Source: Oscillospiraceae bacterium (GTDB lineage Bacteria > Bacillota > Clostridia > Oscillospirales > Ruminococcaceae). From it: 12,535 nucleotides of DNA. The stretch lies in the NCBI GenBank assembly GCA_019420135.1, contig JAHZHS010000055.1:1-12535 (forward strand), in the 5' to 3' direction. This document shows, in pieces, positions 7,185-12,535 of this stretch; positions within the stretch are counted from its first letter, which is position 1; each line of letters starts with the position of its first letter. The translations under genes and the position numbers were made by a program. The notes under the pieces were generated by a model. That model ran no database searches. It saw only the letters and a program-made list of their open reading frames with translations, and was not told the DNA's origin.

Positions 7185-7940
7185 TCACAATCCCGGCCAC
7201 CAGCGGCTCTGGGACGGGTCGAACAGCAGGACATCCAGATAGAAGATCCCGTTTTTCTGCTTGACCGCCAGGGAGCCGCCGTACTTGGCGGCGGTGCGCT
7301 GCATGCTGCGCATGCCGAATCCCTCATAGTCCCCGTCCCGCTTATCCCGGGGCAGGCCGTGGATCAGTTCCGCCTCGGCGGTGGTGGGGTTTTCGATGTG
7401 GATGGCTGCCATACCCTCCTCCTGCCGGACGGTGAGGGTGATGAACCGGTGGCCTTCGGGCATCTGTCCTGCCGCACGGATGGCGTTGTCCAGCGCATCC
7501 CCCAGCAGGCTGTACAGGTCCAGCGGGTCCACAAAGGCCAGCCCCGCCCCGTCGGCATAACAGGTGAGCTGGATGCCCCGGCGGCGGCACTGCTCTCGCT
7601 TTTCTCCCAGCACCACGTCCAGCACGTCGTTGCCGGTGTGGACCACATCCTCGTAGGTGCTGATACTCCGTTCCAGGGCATCCACCTGGTTGTCCGGCAC
7701 CTTGCCCCGGAACTGGGACAGCAGCTGCTTGAGGTCGTGGTATTTTTCGTTGATCTGCCACACCCGCTCCTTGCTGGCCTGGTACTGGCTGTGCTGGCGG
7801 TGGACGATCTCCTGCATGGCCTCCACCCGGCTGGCCAGCAGCGCCCGTTCCATCACGCTGTACTGCACGATGAGCACAAAGGCATCGCACAGCAGGCGGT
7901 AGAGGTAGGTGCCCAGTTCCAGCATCCGGCTGTGGGGCAT
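7185..7940 (-). CDS. Histidine kinase C-terminal part: last membrane helix, phosphoacceptor and GHKL ATPase domain
   Basis: The in-frame coding continues from 8003 (just after the TAG); 7940 is the first ATG, without a clear ribosome binding site. Numbering is from the full-length kinase start. Membrane segments are near 167-180 and 195-215. The phosphoacceptor is H254 in EKYHDLKQL. The N-box is LGDALDNAIRAA with N338. The G-box is G393-F-G395 in GFGMRSM. All catalytic motifs are kept, typical of the HPK10/GHKL class that pairs with LytTR regulators. As a separate product it would lack the sensor bundle. The stop is TGA at 7185-7187, just before the operon terminator. Confidence 0.85.
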   Translation of the reverse strand: MPHSRMLELGTYLYRLLCDAFVLIVQYSVMERALLASRVEAMQEIVHRQHSQYQASKERVWQINEKYHDLKQLLSQFRGKVPDNQVDALERSISTYEDVVHTGNDVLDVVLGEKREQCRRRGIQLTCYADGAGLAFVDPLDLYSLLGDALDNAIRAAGQMPEGHRFITLTVRQEEGMAAIHIENPTTAEAELIHGLPRDKRDGDYEGFGMRSMQRTAAKYGGSLAVKQKNGIFYLDVLLFDPSQSRWWPGL

Positions 7941-8003
7941 GCCATCCCGGTTCAGGCGGGTGATGCCCGCACAGAGCAGCAGCGCCGCAACGGAAAAGAT
8001 GGC

Positions 8004-8498
8004 CTAGTATTTTCCGTCCGGATTGCTGTGGCCGTCCCGGGTATAGGGACGGAAGACGAAATAGGCCGCCAGATAGAACCCTCCATAGCAGACAAGATCA
8101 AACAACAACACCCCGGGGGTGGTGGCAGCCAGATCCCGGAAGAGGGGCGACTGGGGCAGATAGCGCAGGGCCGCCTTGAAGCCGCTGGCCATATCCTGCA
8201 AGACATAGCCCGACGCCGTGACAAAGAGGGTGGTCCACACCGATTCCCGGTAGCAGAACCAGACCAGCAGGTTGAGCAGGAGATACAGCACGGTGATGAC
8301 AGCGAACTGGGCCAGCATCCCCAGGGCAAAAAACAGCCGGCTGATCCCCTCCACCGCCAGCATGCCCGCCGCCAGCCCCACAACCAGCCGGATGCCGAAC
8401 CACCGCCGCCGGTCCAGAGAATAGCTGAAAACAAACACGCCGCACATGGCCTGGAACAGCAGCAAAGCCTGCCAGTGGGCGTCATACCAGGCGGGCAT
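8004..8498 (-). CDS. Histidine kinase N-terminal membrane sensor part, ending at a premature TAG
   Basis: 164 residues from the ATG at 8496-8498, which shares one base with the preceding TGA (TGATG). A purine-rich AAAGGGGGG lies about eight bases upstream. Hydrophobic helices are visible at about 10-27, 35-52, 61-83, 87-101 and 130-149, with short loops and almost no extracytoplasmic domain. This is the AgrC/BlpH-like pattern in which the membrane bundle itself senses a ligand, often a small peptide. The terminal RPYTRDGHSNPDGKY is a polar loop leading into the next helix, which lies beyond the stop codon. Confidence 0.82.
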   Translation of the reverse strand: MPAWYDAHWQALLLFQAMCGVFVFSYSLDRRRWFGIRLVVGLAAGMLAVEGISRLFFALGMLAQFAVITVLYLLLNLLVWFCYRESVWTTLFVTASGYVLQDMASGFKAALRYLPQSPLFRDLAATTPGVLLFDLVCYGGFYLAAYFVFRPYTRDGHSNPDGKY

Positions 8499-9211
8499 CA
8501 GGGCGTCCCCCCTTTGTACTGGGCCAGGGCCTGCAGGAATTCCTTGCGGCGGGTGCGGGTGATGGTCAGGCTGTCCTGCCCCACCAGCACCTGGTCTTTC
8601 TGCACCGCCCGGACATATTTCAGGTTGACCAGGCAGCTGGTGCTGCACCGGGCAAAGTGGGCGCCGGCCAGCTTCTTTTCGTACTGGGAGAGGGTCCCCC
8701 ACTGTTTGAGGACTTCCGTCCCGGTATGGAGAAAGACATCGTGGGCCTGCACCTCAATGTAGAGCAGGCTCCCCGCCGGAATGCGCCGCAAAATCCCCTC
8801 CCGGGTCTTGACATCCAGCACCGGGCCGTCCGTCCGGGCGGACAGCGCCCGCAGGGCACGCTCCAGCTTGGCCGAAAAGGAAAAATAATTCACCGGCTTG
8901 AGAATGTAGTCGAAGGCCTGTACCGAATACCCCTCGATGGCATACTGGGCCAGATTGGTCACAAAGAGGATCATGACCCGGGGATCTTTCTCCCGGATGC
9001 GGCGGGCCGTCTCGATGCCCAGCTGGTCGGGCAGGCGGATGTCCAGAAACAGCAGATCCGCGTCCCCCCGGTAATCCTCCAGCAGGTCGAAGGCCCGGCA
9101 ATAGCTCTCCACCTCATAAGTGAAATCGGCATGCTCCCGCCGGTAACGGTCCAGATACTCCGTCATCCGCGCGGTCTGCGCCTTTTCATCCTCCAGGATG
9201 CAGATCTTCAT
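8498..9211 (-). CDS. LytTR-family response regulator
   Basis: 237 residues. The start MKICILEDE (ATG 9209-9211) is chosen over an upstream in-frame ATG because AGGAGG (9218-9223) precedes it by six bases and the receiver domain begins there. The receiver (1-120) has the acidic pocket E7-D8, phosphoacceptor D57 in LLFLDIRLPD, T85 and K105-P106. The LytTR DNA-binding domain follows at about 135-237, with LYIEVQAHDVFLHT and FARCSTSCLVNLKYV as family-typical strands. Such proteins are phosphorylated by GHKL kinases and bind direct repeats upstream of peptide, cell-surface or saccharide genes. It overlaps the kinase gene by one base and has its own promoter at 9266-9294. The gene shows no damage although its kinase partner does. 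Its most obvious local target is the GH3 operon. Confidence 0.93.
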   Translation of the reverse strand: MKICILEDEKAQTARMTEYLDRYRREHADFTYEVESYCRAFDLLEDYRGDADLLFLDIRLPDQLGIETARRIREKDPRVMILFVTNLAQYAIEGYSVQAFDYILKPVNYFSFSAKLERALRALSARTDGPVLDVKTREGILRRIPAGSLLYIEVQAHDVFLHTGTEVLKQWGTLSQYEKKLAGAHFARCSTSCLVNLKYVRAVQKDQVLVGQDSLTITRTRRKEFLQALAQYKGGTP

Positions 9212-9265
9212 TCTGCACCTCCTCCACACTGCAATACCCATCCGTGCCGCAAACACGTTTTTTTC

Positions 9266-9294
9266 ATCATATCACATTTCCGACGCTGTGTCAT
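9266..9294 (-). promoter_or_regulatory. Promoter of the response regulator/kinase operon
   Basis: On the minus strand, ATGACA (9289-9294) is followed after 17 bases by TATGAT (9266-9271) with a TG one base before it (extended -10). The predicted transcription start is near 9259, giving a leader of about 48 bases to the ATG at 9211. It is divergent from the MATE 1 promoter, with their -35 elements about 45 bp apart. Confidence 0.75.
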
Positions 9295-9339
9295 TGCTCT
9301 GTTCCCCCTGTCCGGGCAATTGCTTTTTCTTTTTTATAA

Positions 9340-9351
9340 TTGCGCGCGCAA
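9340..9351. promoter_or_regulatory. Operator copy A (TTGCGCGCGCAA), likely MarR-protein site
   Basis: A perfect palindrome, TTGCG-CG-CGCAA. It is extended by ATAATT on the left and AATTAT on the right, with one extra base between the core and the right flank. It matches both copies before marR except at one central base. It lies on the -35 of the MATE 1 promoter. Confidence 0.65.
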
Positions 9352-9368
9352 CAATTATGTGATATAGT
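9340..9368 (+). promoter_or_regulatory. Promoter of MATE pump 1, with the -35 inside a palindrome
   Basis: TTGCGC (9340-9345), a 17-base spacer and TATAGT (9363-9368) preceded by TGA (extended -10). The -35 is poor (three of six) and is the left half of the operator palindrome. A protein bound there would block RNA polymerase directly. The predicted start is near 9375, leaving a leader of about 164 bases. Confidence 0.65.
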
Positions 9369-9381
9369 AGTAGTATCTTCC

Positions 9382-9490
9382 GCCGGACGGGTGCGTTCTC
9401 CGCGGGCATCCGCCCCGGTCCGGCATGCCGGGAAGGGGCTGTCCCGGCCTTTCTTCTGCCCGCAAAAGACGGTGTGCGCCCCCGCACACC
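9382..9490 (+). promoter_or_regulatory. Structured 5' leader of MATE pump 1 (candidate cis-acting RNA)
   Basis: Three hairpins follow the predicted transcription start. In hairpin 1, outer arms GCCGGAC (9382-9388) and GTCCGGC (9418-9424) enclose an inner stem, GGGTGC (9389-9394) with GCATCC (9406-9411). Hairpin 2 pairs GCCGGGA (9427-9433) with TCCCGGC (9442-9448), followed by a pyrimidine run CCTTTCTTCT. Hairpin 3 pairs GGTGTGCG (9471-9478) with CGCACACC (9483-9490) across a CCCC loop. I do not recognise a known riboswitch class. High GC makes chance pairing easier, so this is a candidate only. The ribosome binding site at 9529-9534 lies outside the hairpins. Confidence 0.35.
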
Positions 9491-9538
9491 GCTCTGTCCT
9501 TTTCCACTGCGGCGGCTGCCGTCCAACCAGGAGGAACC

Positions 9539-10894
9539 ATGGAAAACACCCAACGTCAGGCTCTGTTCGAGAGCGTCCCCGTCCCCCGCGCCGTCGCCAC
9601 CCTGGCGGTGCCCACCATTCTCAGCTCGCTGGTCATGGTTCTGTACAACCTGGCCGACACCTACTTTGTGGGCATGCTCAACAACTCCATCCAGACCTCG
9701 GCGGTCACCCTGGCCGCTCCGGTGCCGCTGGCTTTCAGCGCGGTGGCCAACCTGTTCGTCGCGGGCTCCTCCAGTATGATGAGCCGGGCCCTGGGCCGCA
9801 AGGATCTGGACACCGTCCGGCGCAGTTCCGCCTTCGGGTTTTACTGCGCCCTCTTTTTCGGGCTGTGTTTCTCGGTGCTGTACACCACCTTCCAGGGGCC
9901 CTTCCTGACCCTGCTGGGCGCCACCGACCAGACCTCCGCCGCCACCCAGGGCTATCTTTTCTGGACCACCACCTGCGGTGCCGCACCCGCCATCCTCAAC
10001 GTGGTCATGGCCTATCTGGTCCGGGCGGAGGGCAGCGCCCTCCACGCCAGCATCGGCACCATGAGCGGCTGTCTGCTCAACATCCTGCTGGACCCGGTGT
10101 TCATCCTGCCCTGGGGCTTTGACATGGGGGCGGCCGGCGCCGGTCTTGCCACCTTCCGCTCCAACTGCGTGGCCTCCCTCTACTTTTTCGTGCGGCTCTT
10201 TGTCCGCCGGGGCAAGACCTACGTCTGCATCCGGCCCTCTGCCTTCCGCCCCGACCGGGAGATCGTGGTGGGAGTCTGCGGGGTGGGCATCCCCGCCTCC
10301 ATCCAGAACCTGCTCAACGTCACCGGCATGACGGTGCTCAACAACTTCGCAGCCGCCTACGGCCCTGCTGCCGTGGCCGCCATAGGCATCGTCCAGAAAG
10401 TCAACATGGTCCCCATGTACATCTCCATGGGCCTGTCCCAGGGCATCATGCCCCTCATCAGCTACAACTACGCCGCCCGGGGCTACGGCCGCATGAAGTC
10501 GGTCATCCGCTTTTCCGCCTCCGTCAGCGTCTGTTTCATGGTGCTGATCTCCATCTTCTATCACTTCGCCGCCGGCAATCTGATCGCCCTCTTCATCGAG
10601 GACGCCGAGATCATCGGCTACGGCACCCGGCTGCTCTCCGCCATGAGCCTGTCCCTGCCCTTCCTCTGCTTCGACTTCCTGGTGGTGGGCGTCTATCAGG
10701 CCTGCGGCACCGGCCGGGTGGCCCTGGTCTTTGCCATCCTGCGCAAGATCGTGCTGGAGATCCCCGCCCTCTACCTCCTCAACCGCCTCCTGCCTCTCTA
10801 CGGCCTGGGCTATGCCCAGCCGGTGGCTGAGGTCATTCTGGCCTGCGCCGCCCTCTTTGTGCTGACCCGGCTGATGCGCGGCCTGGACCAGTAA
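9539..10894 (+). CDS. MATE-family (MepA-like) multidrug efflux pump 1
   Basis: 451 residues, the usual MATE length. The start MENTQRQALF is set by AGGAGG at 9529-9534. An in-frame ATG at 9425 exists but lies in the structured leader with no ribosome binding site. The N-terminal block PRAVATLAVPTILSSLVM and LYNLADTYFVG is the MATE helix-1 signature. The helix-4 region carries AYLVRAEGSALHAS and LLNILLDPVFI. The second half repeats the fold, with VGIPASIQNLLN and the loop GLSQGIMPLISYNYAARGY, matching MepA/DinF-type transporters. Twelve membrane helices are expected. These proteins export cationic drugs or metabolites using a Na+ or H+ gradient; the substrate is not readable here. It has its own promoter and operator copy A, shared in design with marR downstream, so it is probably repressed by that MarR protein. 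Confidence 0.93.
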   Translation: MENTQRQALFESVPVPRAVATLAVPTILSSLVMVLYNLADTYFVGMLNNSIQTSAVTLAAPVPLAFSAVANLFVAGSSSMMSRALGRKDLDTVRRSSAFGFYCALFFGLCFSVLYTTFQGPFLTLLGATDQTSAATQGYLFWTTTCGAAPAILNVVMAYLVRAEGSALHASIGTMSGCLLNILLDPVFILPWGFDMGAAGAGLATFRSNCVASLYFFVRLFVRRGKTYVCIRPSAFRPDREIVVGVCGVGIPASIQNLLNVTGMTVLNNFAAAYGPAAVAAIGIVQKVNMVPMYISMGLSQGIMPLISYNYAARGYGRMKSVIRFSASVSVCFMVLISIFYHFAAGNLIALFIEDAEIIGYGTRLLSAMSLSLPFLCFDFLVVGVYQACGTGRVALVFAILRKIVLEIPALYLLNRLLPLYGLGYAQPVAEVILACAALFVLTRLMRGLDQ

Positions 10895-10970
10895 GCTTCC
10901 CGGTCCGCCCGGTCCCCGGCGGCAGACGCTGTCTCCTTTTCCGGTCCCCGCCAAAAAAGAAATCCCTCTC
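10895..10970 (+). other. Spacer between MATE 1 and the marR control region; no convincing terminator
   Basis: A short stem (AGAC-GCT-GTCT with a bulge, near 10923-10933) is followed by CCTTTTCC, and CCGCC/GGCGG can pair at about 10905-10922. Neither has a proper T-tract. Some transcription from MATE 1 into marR is therefore possible. Confidence 0.35.
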
Positions 10971-10977
10971 AAAATCT

Positions 10978-10989
10978 TTGCGTGCGCAA
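10978..10989. promoter_or_regulatory. Operator copy B (TTGCGTGCGCAA), upstream of marR
   Basis: The palindrome TTGCG-TG-CGCAA, extended by one more T and A to six-base arms. It is placed exactly 20 bp (about two helical turns) upstream of copy C, on the same face of the DNA. AAAATCTTTGCG (10971-10982) is also the inverse of CGCAAAGATTTT (11005-11016), making a larger dyad across both copies. Confidence 0.65.
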
Positions 10990-10997
10990 ATTTATCA

Positions 10998-11009
10998 TTG
11001 CGTGCGCAA
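10998..11009. promoter_or_regulatory. Operator copy C (TTGCGTGCGCAA), overlapping the marR -35
   Basis: Identical in its 12-bp core to copy B and one base different from copy A. Its left half supplies the -35 hexamer of the marR promoter. Autoregulation by MarR-type proteins through palindromes over their own promoters is well established for the family (for example MarR and MepR). Confidence 0.7.
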
Positions 11010-11026
11010 AGATTTTGTGCTATACT
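10998..11026 (+). promoter_or_regulatory. Promoter of the marR-MATE 2 operon
   Basis: TTGCGT (10998-11003), a 17-base spacer and TATACT (11021-11026) preceded by TGC (extended -10). This is the same layout as the MATE 1 promoter; the 34-base stretches 9335-9368 and 10993-11026 are identical at 27 positions. The predicted start is near 11033, giving a leader of about 35 bases. Confidence 0.75.
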
Positions 11027-11067
11027 GGGACTGTTCAATCCAAGCAGTCAAAGGAGCATTCACCGTC

Positions 11068-11523
11068 ATGGAGCAAACCATCGCCAAATGGCTGTCAGTG
11101 GGCTTTCGCTACACCGCCATGCATCTGGACCGAGCGCTGGCCCCCCTGGGGCTGGGCAGCAGCCAGTACAAATATGTGCTGCGGGTGTGCGAGAATCCCG
11201 GCATCACCCAGGACCAGTTTTTTTCGCTGTTCTACGTCAATCCCAGCAACATCACCCGGGCGCTGGTGGCGCTGGAGAAGGAGGGCTTTCTGCTGCGGCA
11301 GCAAAGTTCCCGGGACCGGCGCACCTATCAGCTGTTCCCCACCGACCGGGCGCGGGAGGTCTATCCCACAATCAAAAAGCTCTGCAATGACTGGCAGGAC
11401 CGTCTGCTGGCCGGGATCCCCCACGAATCCCGGGAATTTGCGCTCCAGGTGGTAGAGTCCATCGCCCTGCGCGCCGTGGAGGAAAACGAAAAGGAGGCTC
11501 CTGCCGATGAATCCCAGCCCTGA
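11068..11523 (+). CDS. MarR-family transcriptional regulator (MepR-like)
   Basis: 151 residues, normal for MarR. The start MEQTIAKWLS (11068) follows AAAGGAG (11050-11056) at 11 bases, a little long. The frame is open further upstream, but that part contains the promoter and operators. The winged helix spans about 30-95. The recognition helix is near 57-72 (VNPSNITRALVALEKEG), and the wing carries R82-D83-R84-R85...Y87-Q-L, the MarR signature DxR. Long N- and C-terminal helices would form the dimer. MarR proteins bind palindromes as dimers and release them on binding phenolic or cationic compounds. Its own promoter carries two palindromes and the neighbouring MATE 1 promoter one. The last 17 bases overlap the start of MATE 2, coupling the regulator to its pump as in mepR-mepA of Staphylococcus aureus. 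Confidence 0.93.
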   Translation: MEQTIAKWLSVGFRYTAMHLDRALAPLGLGSSQYKYVLRVCENPGITQDQFFSLFYVNPSNITRALVALEKEGFLLRQQSSRDRRTYQLFPTDRAREVYPTIKKLCNDWQDRLLAGIPHESREFALQVVESIALRAVEENEKEAPADESQP

Positions 11524-12535
11524 TTCCGCCGGGCCCAATCCCCTGGGCGTGCGTCCCCTGCCCCAGCTTCTGCGCAGCTTTGCCATTCCCAGCGTGCTGG
11601 CCATGCTGGTGAGCTCGCTGTACAACATTGTGGACCAGATCTTCATCGGCAACGGCGTGGGGTATCTGGGCAACGCGGCCACCAACGTGGCCTTTCCCCT
11701 CTCCACCATCTGCCTGTCCATCGCCCTGCTCATCGGGGTGGGCGGCGCGGCCCGGTTCAACCTGAGCCTGGGCCACGGCGACCGGGACCAGGCACAGCGC
11801 ACAGTGGGGGCCGCCGTCTCCATGATGGTGGTGCTGGGCCTTACCTACATGGTGCTGGTGGAGCTGTTTCTGTCCGTTCTTCTGCGGCTGTTCGGCGCCA
11901 CCGCCGAGGTCATGCCCTACGCCATCGACTATACCCGCATCACGGCGGTGGGCATGCCGCTGCTCATCATCACCAACGCCATGAGCAATCTGGCCCGGGC
12001 CGACGGCAGCCCCCGGTATTCCATGACCTGCATGCTGCTGGGCGCCGTCATCAACACCATCCTCGACCCCATCTTCATCTTCGTCTGCCACTGGGGAGTG
12101 GCGGGCGCGGCCTGGGCCACCGTCATCGGACAGGCGGCCTCCTTCCTCATGGCGGTGAACTATCTGCGGCTGTTCCACAACATCCGCCTCACCCTGCCCG
12201 ATTTCCGCCCCTGCCTGGGGGAGTGGCGGCGCATCGCCTCCCTGGGCCTGAGCAACAGCTGCAACCAGCTGGCCATCACCTTTGTGCAGATCGTACTCAA
12301 CAACTCCCTGACCTACTACGGCGCCCTGTCGGTCTACGGCAGCGAGATCCCCCTGGCCGCCAGCGGCATCGTCATCAAGGTCAACGCCATCCTCACCGGC
12401 ATCATTGTGGGCATCTCCCAGGGCACCCAGCCCATCATCAGCTTCAACTACGGCGCCGGGGAATACGACCGGGTGCGGGGGGCCGACGCCCTGGCCGTCA
12501 AAATCGGCCTGGCCATCTCGGCGGTGGGCTTTGTT
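11507..12535 (+). CDS. MATE-family (MepA-like) multidrug efflux pump 2, 3' end outside the window
   Basis: 343 codons are visible and the frame is open to the last base. The ATG at 11507 follows AAGGAGG (11491-11497) by nine bases and lies inside the marR gene, so translation is coupled. The N terminus (MNPSPDSAGPNPLGVRPLPQ) is cytoplasmic. It is followed by FAIPSVLAMLVSSLYNIVDQ and IFIGNGVG, the MepA-type helix-1 signature. RADGSPRYSM and INTILDPIFIF mark the helix-4/5 region, and GIVVGISQGTQPIISFNYGAG matches the second-half MATE loop. About three quarters of a normal pump is present, with no frameshift or stop. It is clearly related to pump 1 in layout but the sequences differ widely, so this is not a recent duplication. 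Regulation is likely by the MarR protein through operators B and C. Confidence 0.93.
   Translation, partial: MNPSPDSAGPNPLGVRPLPQLLRSFAIPSVLAMLVSSLYNIVDQIFIGNGVGYLGNAATNVAFPLSTICLSIALLIGVGGAARFNLSLGHGDRDQAQRTVGAAVSMMVVLGLTYMVLVELFLSVLLRLFGATAEVMPYAIDYTRITAVGMPLLIITNAMSNLARADGSPRYSMTCMLLGAVINTILDPIFIFVCHWGVAGAAWATVIGQAASFLMAVNYLRLFHNIRLTLPDFRPCLGEWRRIASLGLSNSCNQLAITFVQIVLNNSLTYYGALSVYGSEIPLAASGIVIKVNAILTGIIVGISQGTQPIISFNYGAGEYDRVRGADALAVKIGLAISAVGFV

Larger units (their letters stand above)
7185..8498 (-). pseudogene. GHKL-type sensor histidine kinase (AgrC/LytS-like), interrupted by one in-frame TAG
   Basis: Read through codon 165 (TAG, 8004-8006), this is one continuous frame of 436 sense codons with the full plan of a peptide- or membrane-sensing kinase. 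About six or seven membrane helices come first, then a short coiled linker, then a DHp/GHKL catalytic region. The frame, spacing and membrane pattern continue cleanly on both sides of the TAG (N-P-D-G-K-Y-stop-A-I-F-S-V-A-A-L-L-L), so one base change is the simplest cause, for example from CAG or TGG. The start codon overlaps the response regulator stop (TGATG), a common regulator-then-kinase arrangement. Alternatives are a sequencing error or partial readthrough of UAG. If the stop is real, the sensor and kinase parts are not joined and signalling should fail or be altered. Confidence 0.8.

Noticed and set aside
7160..7190. Plus-strand TTGACA at 7160-7165 as a promoter
   Set aside because: No -10 hexamer at a workable distance, and no plus-strand gene downstream.
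7359..8762. Plus-strand open frame of 467 codons opposite the kinase
   Set aside because: Kinase and regulator motifs on the minus strand are unambiguous; this frame has His/Gln-rich composition and no start signal.
9212..9256. Upstream ATG for the response regulator
   Set aside because: It would add 15 residues before the first receiver strand; AGGAGG at 9218-9223 fits the ATG at 9211.
9425..9538. Upstream in-frame ATG giving a longer MATE 1
   Set aside because: No ribosome binding site; the extra residues are Arg/Cys/Pro-rich and unlike MATE N termini; the ATG at 9539 has AGGAGG.
9272..11038. Minus-strand open frame of 588 codons opposite MATE 1
   Set aside because: Shadow of the MATE gene, running through its promoter and both marR operators, with Gly/His/Asp-rich low complexity.
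10978..11067. Longer N terminus for MarR
   Set aside because: That stretch holds the operators and the promoter, so it cannot be in the main transcript.
1..12535. CRISPR array, insertion sequence, tRNA or rRNA gene, phage attachment site
   Set aside because: I found no regularly spaced repeats, no transposase or integrase, no terminal inverted repeats with target duplication and no RNA-gene signatures.

Overview
The window looks like a chromosomal segment of a GC-rich, low-oxygen Gram-positive bacterium, most likely a gut Clostridia of the Faecalibacterium/Gemmiger/Subdoligranulum kind (Oscillospiraceae). This is inferred from strong AGGAGG ribosome binding sites, heavy GC-ending codon use, a domain-swapped (circularly permuted) GH3 beta-glucosidase, a LytTR/GHKL two-component pair and MepA-like MATE pumps. 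No taxonomic marker gene is present, so the genus is a guess.

Layout. (1) 1-3346, plus strand: the end of a MacB-type ABC operon, with the tail of the ATPase, an exported CARDB-like protein with a C-terminal membrane anchor, and a MacB/FtsX-type permease. A 20-bp bidirectional terminator hairpin follows at 3371-3414. (2) 3481-6983, minus strand: a two-gene operon of a small four-helix membrane protein and a membrane-anchored, circularly permuted GH3 glycosidase. The GH3 gene is broken by an apparent out-of-frame internal deletion near 5674. (3) 7185-9211, minus strand: a LytTR response regulator overlapping a GHKL histidine kinase. The kinase is interrupted by one in-frame TAG at 8004-8006 between its membrane and catalytic parts. 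A terminator follows at 7103-7134, together with a candidate LytTR operator and promoter that could serve the GH3 operon. (4) 9335-12535, plus strand: a multidrug-efflux locus of MATE pump 1 (9539-10894), a MarR regulator (11068-11523) and MATE pump 2 (from 11507, running off the window).

How it fits together. The clearest regulatory signal is in region 4. A palindrome, TTGCGYGCGCAA, occurs once before MATE 1 and twice before marR. In both promoters it forms the -35 element, 17 bp before an extended -10. The simplest reading is that the MarR protein represses itself, MATE 2 and the separately transcribed MATE 1 through one operator. MATE 1 also has a long leader (about 160 nt) with several strong hairpins.

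In regions 2 and 3 the regulator pair lies directly upstream of the GH3 operon, and direct repeats that fit the LytTR consensus and spacing sit between them. The kinase and the GH3 gene each carry one disabling lesion while the rest of each frame is clean. This suggests recent loss of one signalling/saccharide-use module, or two sequencing or assembly faults. The two explanations cannot be separated from this sequence alone.
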